Counted from the stretch's first letter, positions 7,456 through 14,220 are shown. The stretch is 16,505 nucleotides of DNA from Leucobacter sp. (GCA_031178565.1 JAPSIU010000028.1:1-16505); one strand, 5' to 3'. The notes: generated by a model from the letters alone, not told the origin. Numbers and translations are program-made.

Positions 7456-8511
7456 TCAGGCCGCGCCGAGTTCGGCGATGACCGCCTCGCCGACCTCGGC
7501 GGTGGAGAGACCCCCTCCGAGATCGGGGGTGACCTCGCCCCGCTCGATGACGGTCCTGAAGGCACCCTCGACGGCCTCCGCGATCTCGGAGTGCCCGAGG
7601 TGGCGCAGCATCATCGCCCCGGCCCAGATCTGCCCGATCGGGTTCGCGATCCCCCGGCCCGCGATGTCGGGCGCCGAGCCGTGCACCGGCTCGAACATCG
7701 ACGGGTGCAGGCGATCCGGGTTCAGGTTGGCGCTCGGCGCGATGCCGATCGAACCGACCGCCCCCGCGACGAGGTCGGAGAGGATGTCGCCGAAGAGGTT
7801 CGAGGCGACGATCACATCCAGGCTCTGCGGCGAGCGCACCGCCCGCGCCGCGAGCGCGTCGATCAGCACGGACTCGAGTTCGACGCCGCCCTCCCGGCGC
7901 ACGACCTCCGCCACGATCTCGTCCCAGAACGGCATCGTGTGGATGATGCCGTTGGACTTGGTCGCCGAGACGAGGCGGCCCGAGCGGGCCTGCGCGACCC
8001 CGACGGCGTAGCGCGCGATCCGCTCGACGCCGTGACGCGTGAAGATCGACTGCTGATAGGCCGCCTCGAACGGCGTGCCCTGGGAACTGCGCCCTCCGAC
8101 CGCCGAGTATTCGCCCTCGACGTTCTCGCGGACGATGACCATGTCGATGTCGGGGCTTCCGGCGAGCGAGGAGCGCACACCGGAGAAGGATCGCACGGGG
8201 CGGAGGTTGACGTACTGGTCGAACTCGCGCCGGATGGGGATCAGCATCCCCCACAGGGTCTCGACATCGGAGACCTCGGGGTGGCCGACGGCGCCGAGGA
8301 AGACCGCGTCCGTCGCGGCCATCGTCTCGATCGCGTCCACCGGCATCATACGACCGTGCCGTCGGTAGTAGTCGCTGCCCCACGGCTGCTCCCGCCACTC
8401 GAGGCGCACGTCGCGATCCCTCGTCGCGGCATCGAGCACATCGATGGCGACCGGCATGACCTCCAGCCCGATTCCGTCTCCCGCAAGAACCGAGATCACG
8501 TGCGATTCCAT
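7456..8511 (-). CDS. Tartrate/D-malate dehydrogenase-like beta-decarboxylating dehydrogenase
   Basis: A 351-residue member of the isocitrate/isopropylmalate dehydrogenase family, closest by motif to tartrate dehydrogenase (TtuC) and D-malate dehydrogenase (DmlA). GDGIG (11-15) begins the fold. DQYVNLRPVR (98-107) and VRENVEGEYSAVGG (127-140) are the substrate loops of that subfamily. Lys185 in TKSNG and the Asp residues in IDAL (218) and NLFGDILSDL (242, 246) fit the catalytic and metal positions. EPVHGSAPDIAGRGIANP (274-291) is the coenzyme region and suggests NAD. The family converts 2-hydroxyacids such as tartrate, D-malate or isopropylmalate to oxoacids plus CO2, using a divalent metal. 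The start at 8511 is preferred over an ATG five codons upstream because AGGAG lies 7 bases before it. It is the first gene of the leftward cluster, divergent from the aminotransferase gene. The natural substrate is not proven. Confidence 0.92.
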   Translation of the reverse strand: MESHVISVLAGDGIGLEVMPVAIDVLDAATRDRDVRLEWREQPWGSDYYRRHGRMMPVDAIETMAATDAVFLGAVGHPEVSDVETLWGMLIPIRREFDQYVNLRPVRSFSGVRSSLAGSPDIDMVIVRENVEGEYSAVGGRSSQGTPFEAAYQQSIFTRHGVERIARYAVGVAQARSGRLVSATKSNGIIHTMPFWDEIVAEVVRREGGVELESVLIDALAARAVRSPQSLDVIVASNLFGDILSDLVAGAVGSIGIAPSANLNPDRLHPSMFEPVHGSAPDIAGRGIANPIGQIWAGAMMLRHLGHSEIAEAVEGAFRTVIERGEVTPDLGGGLSTAEVGEAVIAELGAA

Positions 8512-8544
8512 AGTCGTTCTCCTCATCGAGCCGCTTCACCTGCA

Positions 8545-8558
8545 AACTGTCAACAATC
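8545..8558. promoter_or_regulatory. Probable second GntR-type operator (site 2)
   Basis: AACTGT-CA-ACAATC matches site 1 (7397-7410) at 12 of 14 positions and keeps one perfect arm. An extra CTACAAT follows at 8558-8564. It lies 34 bases upstream of the dehydrogenase start, in the divergent gap, so it could control that gene and perhaps the aminotransferase operon. Minus-strand TATTGT (overlapping 8561-8566) could be a -10 box just upstream of it. Confidence 0.4.
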
Positions 8559-8610
8559 TACAATAGCTCGCTCGACCTCGGGCCTCACTCTTCCCGCGCC
8601 GGAGACCCGC

Positions 8611-8649
8611 TTGCAATGCTTTCGCCAGATCGTAGTATTGCCCTACAAT
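8611..8649 (+). promoter_or_regulatory. Candidate promoter for the aminotransferase-aldehyde dehydrogenase operon
   Basis: TACAAT (8644-8649) is a good -10 box with a poor TTCGCC (8621-8626) 17 bases upstream. TTGCAA (8611-8616) with TAGTAT (8633-8638) at 16 bases is an alternative. The rest of 8512-8706 holds the operator described at 8545 and no other structure that I can see. Confidence 0.35.
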
Positions 8650-8706
8650 TGGTGAGTCCGCGCCCCGGCGCACCGATCCAAGAGGGACCGAAGGAGATCT
8701 CACCAC

Positions 8707-9996
8707 GTGAACGCACACACCGACACCGGCCCCGCGCTCTGGAGCGCACAGGCCCACATGCCCTCCGTTCTGGGCCGGCAGCTCATCATCGACCGCGGCG
8801 AGGGCAACTACGTCTTCACGACCGACGGACAGCGCCTCTTCGACGGCACGGCGGGCCTGTGGCACACCAACATCGGTCACGGGCGAGCCGAGATGGCCGA
8901 GGTCGCGGCCGAGCAGATGCGCAAGCTCGAGACCTATCACGTGTTCGGGCGCTACCTGAACGACCGCGCCGTCGAGCTCGCCGAGAGGATCGCCTCGATC
9001 TCGCCGATCGCCGATCCGAAGATCATCCTGAACAGCGGCGGATCCGACTCGATCGACGTCGCCCTGAAGCTCGCCCGGCGGTACTGGCAGCTGCGCGGCC
9101 GCCACGAGAAGACCATGATCCTCAGCCGCGATCTCGCCTACCACGGCCTGCACGCGTACGGCACGAGCGTCGCGGGGCTCGACTTCAACCGCGAGGGCTA
9201 CGGCACCGAGTCTCTCGTGCCGGAGACCGCGCGCTTCGACACGTACGACATCGAGAAGGTCCGCAAGACGATGGCGGAGATCGGCCCGCACCGGATCGCC
9301 GCCCTCATCGCCGAGCCCATCCAGGGCACCGGCGGAGTGATCCCCCCGACGCCCGGATATCTCGAGGGGCTGCAGCAGATCGCCGACGAGCACGACATCC
9401 TGCTGATCCTCGACGAGGTGATCACCGGGTTCGGCCGCACCGGCCACTGGTTCGCCGCGGAACGCTACGGCCTGCGCCCGCACATCGTCACGATGGCGAA
9501 GGGCATCTCCTCGGGGTACTCCGCAGTGGGCGGCATCATCGTCGCACCCGAGGTGTGGTCCCCGTTCTACGAGACGGGAGCACCCATGTACCGCCACGGC
9601 ACCACCTACTCGGGACACGCCACCTCGGCGGCGCTCGCGCTGAAGAACCTCGAGATCATCGAGCGGGAGGGACTCCTCGGGCGCGTGCAGCAGCTCGAGG
9701 GCGTGCTCTCGACCGAACTCGGCGCTCTCGCCGCCGACGACCGTATCGAGGAGACGCGCGTGGCCGGTCTCCTCGGCGGCATCCAGCTGCGCCCCGAGTT
9801 CTCGGCGGAGCAGGTCACCGACGCGATGGTCGAGCAGGGCTGGATCGCCCGCCCGCTGCGAGGCAACGTCATCCAGATCAGTCCGCCGTTCACCACGACG
9901 GACGAAGAACTCCGCGGAATCGTTGCCGCCGCGGTCACGGCACTCGATACGGTCGGCGCGGCAACCCCGGCTCCGGAACTGGCGGTAACCCGATGA
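8707..9996 (+). CDS. Class III (omega-type) PLP-dependent aminotransferase
   Basis: A 429-residue fold-type I aminotransferase. LWHTNIGHGR (51-60) sits at the family's substrate pocket, NSGGSDSIDVALKLAR (109-124) is the phosphate-binding segment, and YHG at 145-147 gives the ring-stacking aromatic. LDEVITGFGRTG (235-246) has the Asp that contacts the PLP nitrogen, and Lys265 in MAKGISSGY forms the Schiff base. Thr300 in GTTYSGH contacts the second subunit's PLP. It moves an amino group from an omega-amino acid or diamine-derived amine to pyruvate or 2-oxoglutarate, leaving an aldehyde or ketone. The start is GTG at 8707, with AAGGAG upstream. Its stop overlaps the aldehyde dehydrogenase start by 4 bases (ATGA), so the two are translationally coupled and probably act in sequence, as in GabT-GabD. 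The exact amine donor is uncertain. Confidence 0.92.
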   Translation: MNAHTDTGPALWSAQAHMPSVLGRQLIIDRGEGNYVFTTDGQRLFDGTAGLWHTNIGHGRAEMAEVAAEQMRKLETYHVFGRYLNDRAVELAERIASISPIADPKIILNSGGSDSIDVALKLARRYWQLRGRHEKTMILSRDLAYHGLHAYGTSVAGLDFNREGYGTESLVPETARFDTYDIEKVRKTMAEIGPHRIAALIAEPIQGTGGVIPPTPGYLEGLQQIADEHDILLILDEVITGFGRTGHWFAAERYGLRPHIVTMAKGISSGYSAVGGIIVAPEVWSPFYETGAPMYRHGTTYSGHATSAALALKNLEIIEREGLLGRVQQLEGVLSTELGALAADDRIEETRVAGLLGGIQLRPEFSAEQVTDAMVEQGWIARPLRGNVIQISPPFTTTDEELRGIVAAAVTALDTVGAATPAPELAVTR

Positions 9997-11471
9997 CCCT
10001 TCGTACTGTTGACCAGCAGCTGATCGAAAGCTCCGACGCGGCGCTCGCCAGCGTGGTGCTGGATCGCCTCGGCCTCGGCACCGCCGACACCTTCGAGGTG
10101 CACGATCCCGCGACCGAGCAGCTCATCGCGACGCCCCCGAACCACTCGATCGAGGACGCGCTCGTCGCTCTCGGTCGTGCCGACGAAGCCGGGAAGGCCT
10201 GGGCGCGCACCACCGCCCGTCACCGCTCCGACGTGCTGCACCGCGCGTACGGTCTGCTCATCGAGCAGAAGGACCGCCTCGCCCGGGTCATCACCCGCGA
10301 GATGGGGAAGCCGCTCGCCGAGGCATACGGCGAGGTGCAGTACGCAGCCGACTACGTGCGCTGGTATGCGGAGGAGGCGCTCCGGCCCGCCGGCAACTTC
10401 CGCGAGAACCCCGTCGGCGGCTCGACGATCCTCACCACCCGCGCCCCGATCGGCACGACACTGCTCATCACGCCCTGGAACTTCCCGATGGCGATGGCGA
10501 CGCGCAAGATCGCTCCCGCGATCGCGGTGGGCTGCGGCGCCGTCGTGAAGCCCGCGGCGCTGACCCCGCTCACCACGCTCGTCGTCGCGGAGATCTTCGT
10601 GGAGGCCGGTGTTCCCGAGGATCTGGTGCAGGTCGTCACGACCAAGAACTCGTCCGGCTTCAGCTCGGCGCTCATGGCGGACGGCCGCGTGCGCAAGGTC
10701 TCGTTCACGGGATCCACCGGGATCGGCAGCGTCCTGCTCGGGCAGGCGGCGGAGCACGTGATCAAGAGCTCCATGGAGCTCGGCGGCAACGCCCCGCTGC
10801 TCGTGTTCGACGACGCCGACCTCGAGCGCGCCGTCGAGGGCGCGGTGATCGCGAAGCTGCGCAACGGCGGCCAGTCGTGCGTGGCGGCGAACCGGATCCT
10901 CGTGCAGGACGGCATCGCGGACGCGTTCGTCGAGGGCTTCACGGAGCGGATGCGCGAGACGGTGCTCGGCAACGGCCTCGCGGAGGGTGTGACGCTCGGC
11001 CCCGTCATCGACGATCGCGCGGTGCAGAACTTCACCCGCCTCGTCGAGGACGCGGTCGCGAAGGGCGCGGATCTCCGCCTCGGCGGGTCCGCCCCCGAGG
11101 GCGCGGGCCACTTCTTCGAGGCCACGGTGCTCGACCGGGTGCCCGAGGCGTCGGAGATCGCCAACACCGAGATCTTCGGTCCCATCGCCGCGATCGCTCG
11201 TTTCGGCAGCGAGGAGGAGGCGATCGAGCGGGCCAACAGCACCCCCTTCGGCCTCGCCAGCTACGTCTTCTCGGAGAACATCGATCGCGCCTTCGACGTC
11301 GCGGACCGCCTCGACGCCGGCATGGTGGGCATCAACCAGGGCATCGTCTCGAACGTCGCGGCGCCCTTCGGCGGGGTGAAGGCCTCCGGTCTCGGCCGCG
11401 AGGGCAGCGGCGAGGGCCTCGAGGAGTACCAGGAGATCCGCTTCTACAACCTGGCGCGCCGGGCCCGGTAG
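9993..11471 (+). CDS. Aldehyde dehydrogenase, succinate-semialdehyde dehydrogenase (GabD) type
   Basis: A 492-residue NAD(P)-dependent aldehyde dehydrogenase. Catalytic elements are in the usual order: PWNFP with oxyanion Asn163, KPA with Lys186, FTGST (238-242) for the coenzyme, MELGGNAP with general base Glu262, NGGQSCVAANR with nucleophile Cys296, and EIFGP with Glu393. VFDDADLERAVEGA (271-284) is typical of the GabD branch. It oxidises a semialdehyde to an acid, plausibly the product of the aminotransferase just upstream. The ATG at 9993 overlaps the preceding stop codon. The same frame stays open far upstream, inside the aminotransferase gene, but that is coincidence in GC-rich DNA. The stop lies within a sequence resembling the 19-base repeat that follows. 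Succinate semialdehyde itself is a guess from family resemblance. Confidence 0.93.
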   Translation: MTLRTVDQQLIESSDAALASVVLDRLGLGTADTFEVHDPATEQLIATPPNHSIEDALVALGRADEAGKAWARTTARHRSDVLHRAYGLLIEQKDRLARVITREMGKPLAEAYGEVQYAADYVRWYAEEALRPAGNFRENPVGGSTILTTRAPIGTTLLITPWNFPMAMATRKIAPAIAVGCGAVVKPAALTPLTTLVVAEIFVEAGVPEDLVQVVTTKNSSGFSSALMADGRVRKVSFTGSTGIGSVLLGQAAEHVIKSSMELGGNAPLLVFDDADLERAVEGAVIAKLRNGGQSCVAANRILVQDGIADAFVEGFTERMRETVLGNGLAEGVTLGPVIDDRAVQNFTRLVEDAVAKGADLRLGGSAPEGAGHFFEATVLDRVPEASEIANTEIFGPIAAIARFGSEEEAIERANSTPFGLASYVFSENIDRAFDVADRLDAGMVGINQGIVSNVAAPFGGVKASGLGREGSGEGLEEYQEIRFYNLARRAR

Positions 11472-11481
11472 CAGGTGGCCG

Positions 11482-11547
11482 CGGCCCGATAGCGGTCGCT
11501 CGGCCCGATAGCGGTCGCTCGGCCCGATAGCGGTCGCTCGGCCCGAT
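11482..11547 (+). repeat. 19-bp tandem repeat, 3.5 copies
   Basis: CGGCCCGATAGCGGTCGCT occurs three times in perfect tandem (11482, 11501, 11520), followed by a 9-base partial copy (11539-11547). Each unit holds the small inverted repeat AGCG-GT-CGCT and a TAG. GCCCGGTAGC over the aldehyde dehydrogenase stop looks like a degenerate first copy. CAGGTGGC flanks the array on both sides (11472-11479 and 11549-11556). It is probably a replication-slippage product and may vary in copy number between strains. Confidence 0.85.
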
Positions 11548-11549
11548 TC

Positions 11550-11601
11550 AGGTGGCGCGAACTGTGGCTTCCCCCGCGGGAGGCCGCACTTCGCGCCACC
11601 T
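11550..11601 (+). terminator. Strong hairpin terminator after the aldehyde dehydrogenase gene
   Basis: AGGTGGCGCGAA (11550-11561) pairs perfectly with TTCGCGCCACCT (11590-11601). After one mismatch the stem continues for 11 more pairs, including two G-U wobbles, to a 4-base loop (CCGC). TCTTT follows on the plus strand. It ends the rightward operon and, being symmetrical, may also stop transcription coming from the convergent GntR gene. Confidence 0.75.
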
Positions 11602-11676
11602 CTTTCGTGTGACGGGTGGGCGGAGCGAGCAGCCGGTCAGACAGTCCGCGACCGGAGCGAGCAACCCGCGGCCGGA

Positions 11677-12393
11677 TCAGGCGTCGGCGTCCTCGAGGAT
11701 CTGCCGGATGCGCCGGTGATTCCCCTCCAGGTGCTCGGCGAGCGCGCGTCGCGCGGCCTCCGCGTCCCCCGAGACCACGGTCTCGAGCAGCCGACGGTGG
11801 TGCGCGAGCACGGCCTCGTCGACCCTGCCCGGCTCGTCGTCGGTGTGGGAGAGGATGAGCAGGTAGTAGCCCATCTCGGTCGCGACGGTCTCGAAGAACG
11901 CGTCGATGCGCGCGCTTCCCAGCCTGGCGACGAGCGCCGCGTGGAACGCCATGTCGGCCGCCACGATCTCGCGCGCCTGGCCGGTGTGGGCGGCCGCGAC
12001 GAGCCCCTCGAAGGCGCGCTCGAGGGCGGCGATCTGCTCCGGGGTCGAGGGCGTGCTCGCGGCGAGCGTCTCGAGGTGGATGCGCGTGCGGTACAGATCG
12101 TCCAGCTCCGCGATCGAGGGGGTGACGACGACCGCGCCGCGGTGCATCTCGTAGCGCACCAGGCGACCCCGCTCGAGCAGGCGGATGCCCTCCCGAACCG
12201 AGTTCCTCGAGATCCCGAGCGTCTGCGCGAGGGTGCTCTCGCGGAGGCGCTCCCCCGCTCCGATGGTGCCGTCGAGGATCAGGCTCGTGAGGCGATCCGC
12301 GACCTGCTCGGCAGCGCTCGTGCGGTGCAGCGCCATGGGCGTCATCGCCCGCTCAGCGCTCCCGGGAACCTGCGCATCGGCAGCTCTATTCAT
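11677..12393 (-). CDS. GntR-family transcriptional regulator, FCD (FadR-like) subclass
   Basis: With the ATG at 12393 the protein has 238 residues. The N-terminal winged helix reads AAEQVADRLTSLILDGTIGAGERL, then LRESTLAQTLGISRNSVREG and IRLLERGRLV in order, the GntR signature. The C-terminal helical FCD domain contains RTRIHLE, DMAFHAALV and LAEHLEGNHRR, whose Asp and His residues usually bind a metal and a carboxylate effector. The start is uncertain: in-frame ATGs lie at 12477, 12393, 12345 and 12336, none with a good Shine-Dalgarno sequence, and third-position GC drops before 12345. It is convergent with the aldehyde dehydrogenase gene, and FCD regulators typically bind TTGTnnACAA sites like the two found upstream in the catabolic cluster. 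It is therefore the likely repressor of that cluster (inference). It could instead respond to the palindrome at 12475. Confidence 0.9.
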   Translation of the reverse strand: MNRAADAQVPGSAERAMTPMALHRTSAAEQVADRLTSLILDGTIGAGERLRESTLAQTLGISRNSVREGIRLLERGRLVRYEMHRGAVVVTPSIAELDDLYRTRIHLETLAASTPSTPEQIAALERAFEGLVAAAHTGQAREIVAADMAFHAALVARLGSARIDAFFETVATEMGYYLLILSHTDDEPGRVDEAVLAHHRRLLETVVSGDAEAARRALAEHLEGNHRRIRQILEDADA

Positions 12394-12479
12394 CGGGTGA
12401 AGGGTACCACCCCCGGGCGTGTCCTCCCGGGATCGCCTGCACGGCGAGACGGTCAGCACGTCTTCTGAAGAAGTCATAC

Positions 12480-12508
12480 TTGATTATTTGCGCAATTGCG
12501 CAAATAAT
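12480..12508 (+). promoter_or_regulatory. Promoter of the MFS-ArsR operon, inside the palindrome
   Basis: The -35 box TTGATT (12480-12485) and -10 box AATAAT (12503-12508) are separated by 17 bases. The expected transcription start, 6-7 bases downstream, falls on or next to the ATG at 12514, giving a leaderless mRNA. The promoter lies wholly within the operator, so bound repressor would exclude RNA polymerase. Confidence 0.6.
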
Positions 12509-12511
12509 CAA
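12483..12511 (-). promoter_or_regulatory. Mirror-image promoter toward the GntR gene
   Basis: Because the palindrome is perfect, the minus strand has the same -35 TTGATT (12511-12506), 17-base spacer and -10 AATAAT (12488-12483). Transcripts would begin near 12477, at an ATG in frame with the GntR gene, or give it an 84-base leader if translation starts at 12393. Confidence 0.45.
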
Positions 12512-12513
12512 GT

Positions 12514-13731
12514 ATGTTCATCGCGTTCCGCCACCGCATCTTCCGCCGCCTCTTCGCAGCGCACGTCGTCGCGCTGCTGGGCACCGGGCTCTCGACGATC
12601 GCCATCGGCTTCCTCGTGTTCGACATCTCCGGCGGCGGAGCGGCCGCGGTCCTCGGCACGCTGCTCGCGATCAAGATGTTCACCTTCCTCCTGATCGGGC
12701 CGCTCGCGCCCGCCATCGCCCAGCGGGTCGGCGTGAAGCGCCTCCTCGTGCTCACCGACCTCGCCCGCGCGGCCGTCGCCGTCTCGCTCCCCTTCGTCGA
12801 CAACGTCGCGGTGGCGTACGTGCTCATCTTCGTCCTGCAATCGGCGTCCGCGCTCTTCACCCCGACCTTCCAGGCGACGATCCCGAGGGTCGTCACCGAC
12901 GAGCGCCAGTACACGGGGGCGCTCGCGCTCAGCCGGCTCGCCTACGATCTCGAGGCGCTCGTCTCCCCCACGATCGCCAGCATGGTGCTGGTGTTCGCAC
13001 CCTCGGCCGCCCTCTTCCTCGGCACCGGCGTCGGCTTCCTCGGCTCGGCCATGCTGATCCTCTCGGCCGCGCTCCCGAAGACGATCGCCGCCGAGGGCGA
13101 GGGGGTGCGCAGCGAGATCACTCGCGGCACGCACCTCATGACGACCGTGCCGCAGCTGCGCGGGATCCTCACCCTGCACCTCGCACTCGCCTCGGTCGGC
13201 TCGATCTCGATGGTACTCACCGTTCCGCTCGTGCTCGGCGAACTCGGCGGCGACGAGACCCAGGCGGCGGGGCTCCTCGCGGTCTACGGCGTCGGATCCA
13301 TCACCTCCGCGGTGCTGATGCCGACGATCGTCGCCCGAGTGGGCCCCCGCCCGTACATGCTCACCGGGCTCCTCGTGATGACCGCCGCGATGTCGCTCGT
13401 GTGGCCCGTGCTCGCGCTCCGCCCCGGCCAGGACGGCCTCCCCTGGCTCTCCGTCATCTGGTTCGTGGCCGGCCTCGGCAACTCCGCGGTACTCGCACCG
13501 ATGGGCCGGGTCGTCCGGGACTCCGTGCCAGATCACGATCTGCCGCACGTCTTCGCCGCGCAGTTCTCGCTCGCCCACGGCTGGTGGCTGATCAGCTACC
13601 CCGTCGCCGGCTGGGGCGCCACGATGCTGGGCTTCGGTCCGATCACCCTGCTGCTCGCGGTGTTCGCCGCCCTTGCGCTGGCGTTCGCTGCGCACCTCTG
13701 GCGCTCCCCCGTGCCATCCCCAGTCTCGTAG
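12514..13731 (+). CDS. Major facilitator superfamily transporter (probable efflux pump)
   Basis: A 405-residue membrane protein with about 12 hydrophobic segments in two groups. The first helix starts at about residue 14, after the basic FRHRIFRR. The loop after helix 2 has AQRVGVKRLLVLTDLARA (69-86), a variant of the MFS loop 2-3 motif (GxxxDRxGRR). The central hydrophilic loop at about 187-215 divides the halves. The second half has the matching loop ARVGPRPYML (274-283). The start is at the very end of the 42-bp palindrome, with no Shine-Dalgarno sequence, consistent with leaderless translation. No alternative start exists before the first helix. It is followed 31 bases later by an ArsR-type repressor, an arrangement typical of inducible drug or metal efflux. 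The substrate cannot be read from the sequence. Confidence 0.9.
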   Translation: MFIAFRHRIFRRLFAAHVVALLGTGLSTIAIGFLVFDISGGGAAAVLGTLLAIKMFTFLLIGPLAPAIAQRVGVKRLLVLTDLARAAVAVSLPFVDNVAVAYVLIFVLQSASALFTPTFQATIPRVVTDERQYTGALALSRLAYDLEALVSPTIASMVLVFAPSAALFLGTGVGFLGSAMLILSAALPKTIAAEGEGVRSEITRGTHLMTTVPQLRGILTLHLALASVGSISMVLTVPLVLGELGGDETQAAGLLAVYGVGSITSAVLMPTIVARVGPRPYMLTGLLVMTAAMSLVWPVLALRPGQDGLPWLSVIWFVAGLGNSAVLAPMGRVVRDSVPDHDLPHVFAAQFSLAHGWWLISYPVAGWGATMLGFGPITLLLAVFAALALAFAAHLWRSPVPSPVS

Positions 13732-13762
13732 TGCACTATGGAATCAGGAAAGGAGGGCCGCC

Positions 13763-14200
13763 ATGGGCAAGCCCGCCAAAACACCTCCGATGCGGCAACC
13801 CACCGCCGCCGAACTCGATCACGCGGCGGCGGTGCTCCAGCTGCTCTCGGATCGCACCCGTCTCGGGATCATCTCGATCCTTCTCCCCGGTCAGGAGCTC
13901 TCGGTGGGTGAGATCGCGCAGCGCCTGGAACGGCCCGTGCCGGCGATCTCGCAGCACCTCGCGAAGCTGAAGACGGGCCGCCTCGTGCTGGCCCGACGCG
14001 AGGGCACCTCGATCATGTACCGCCTCTGCGGCGAGCACGTGTCGCTCCTCGTGGAGAACCTGCTGCAGCACACCGAGCACGAGCTGTTCGCGGAGCCGCC
14101 CCACCACCAGGCGGCCCGGGCCGCGGAGAGCGCGGGGGATCCGGAAGAGGCGATGGACCGCTCGCGGCTCGCCGTCGCGGGATCCCCGCCGGCCGCCTAG
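13763..14200 (+). CDS. ArsR/SmtB-family winged-helix repressor with a possible alpha-5 metal site
   Basis: A 145-residue repressor. Its winged helix runs from about residue 20 to 88: LSDRTRLGIISIL, ELSVGEIAQRL, then the recognition helix region VPAISQHLAKLKTGRLV, and the wing ARREGTSIMYRL. The alpha-3 metal motif ELCVCD is replaced by ELSVGE, so it is not an arsenic/cadmium sensor of that type. In the dimer helix after YRL, His92, His103 and His106 fall at the spacing of SmtB His106, His117 and Glu120. The position of SmtB Asp104 is Gly90, with Cys89 and Glu91 beside it. NmtR also has a third histidine there. A zinc, nickel or cobalt response is possible but unproven. AAAGGAGG (13749-13756) sits 6 bases before the ATG. 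It is cotranscribed with the MFS gene and probably autoregulates through the palindrome at 12475. Confidence 0.92.
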   Translation: MGKPAKTPPMRQPTAAELDHAAAVLQLLSDRTRLGIISILLPGQELSVGEIAQRLERPVPAISQHLAKLKTGRLVLARREGTSIMYRLCGEHVSLLVENLLQHTEHELFAEPPHHQAARAAESAGDPEEAMDRSRLAVAGSPPAA

Positions 14201-14203
14201 GAA

Positions 14204-14220
14204 CCGCCGCCCGGCGGCGG
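14204..14220. terminator. Short GC hairpin between convergent genes
   Basis: CCGCCGC-CCG-GCGGCGG forms a 7-bp stem with a 3-base loop in the 23-base gap between the ArsR and E2 stop codons. It has no T run on either side. Its position between convergent genes suggests a bidirectional terminator. Confidence 0.45.

Larger units (their letters stand above)
12475..12516. promoter_or_regulatory. Perfect 42-bp palindromic operator with an ATG at each end
   Basis: The whole stretch is its own reverse complement, centred between 12495 and 12496. The core is two adjacent 8-bp palindromes, TTGCGCAA-TTGCGCAA (12488-12503), flanked by arms TTGATTAT and ATAATCAA. The outermost bases are CAT and ATG, so each strand has an ATG at its 3' end. 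The AT-rich arms contrast with the surrounding GC-rich DNA. The most likely ligand is the ArsR-type repressor encoded one gene downstream, since such repressors bind long inverted repeats over promoters. The GntR regulator is a less likely alternative. Confidence 0.8.

Noticed and set aside
8548..8553. TTGACA on the minus strand as the -35 box of the dehydrogenase gene
   Set aside because: No acceptable -10 box lies 16-19 bases downstream (CTCGAT only), and that start would run into the ribosome binding site. The motif is better explained as part of the operator.
8616..9992. Open frame running into the aldehyde dehydrogenase, suggesting a longer fusion protein
   Set aside because: This part is the aminotransferase gene read in another frame. 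The dehydrogenase fold begins at the ATG at 9993, and the 4-base overlap is a normal coupled arrangement.
11482..11547. Tandem repeats as a possible CRISPR array
   Set aside because: Copies are contiguous with no spacers, the unit is only 19 bases, and no cas genes are present.
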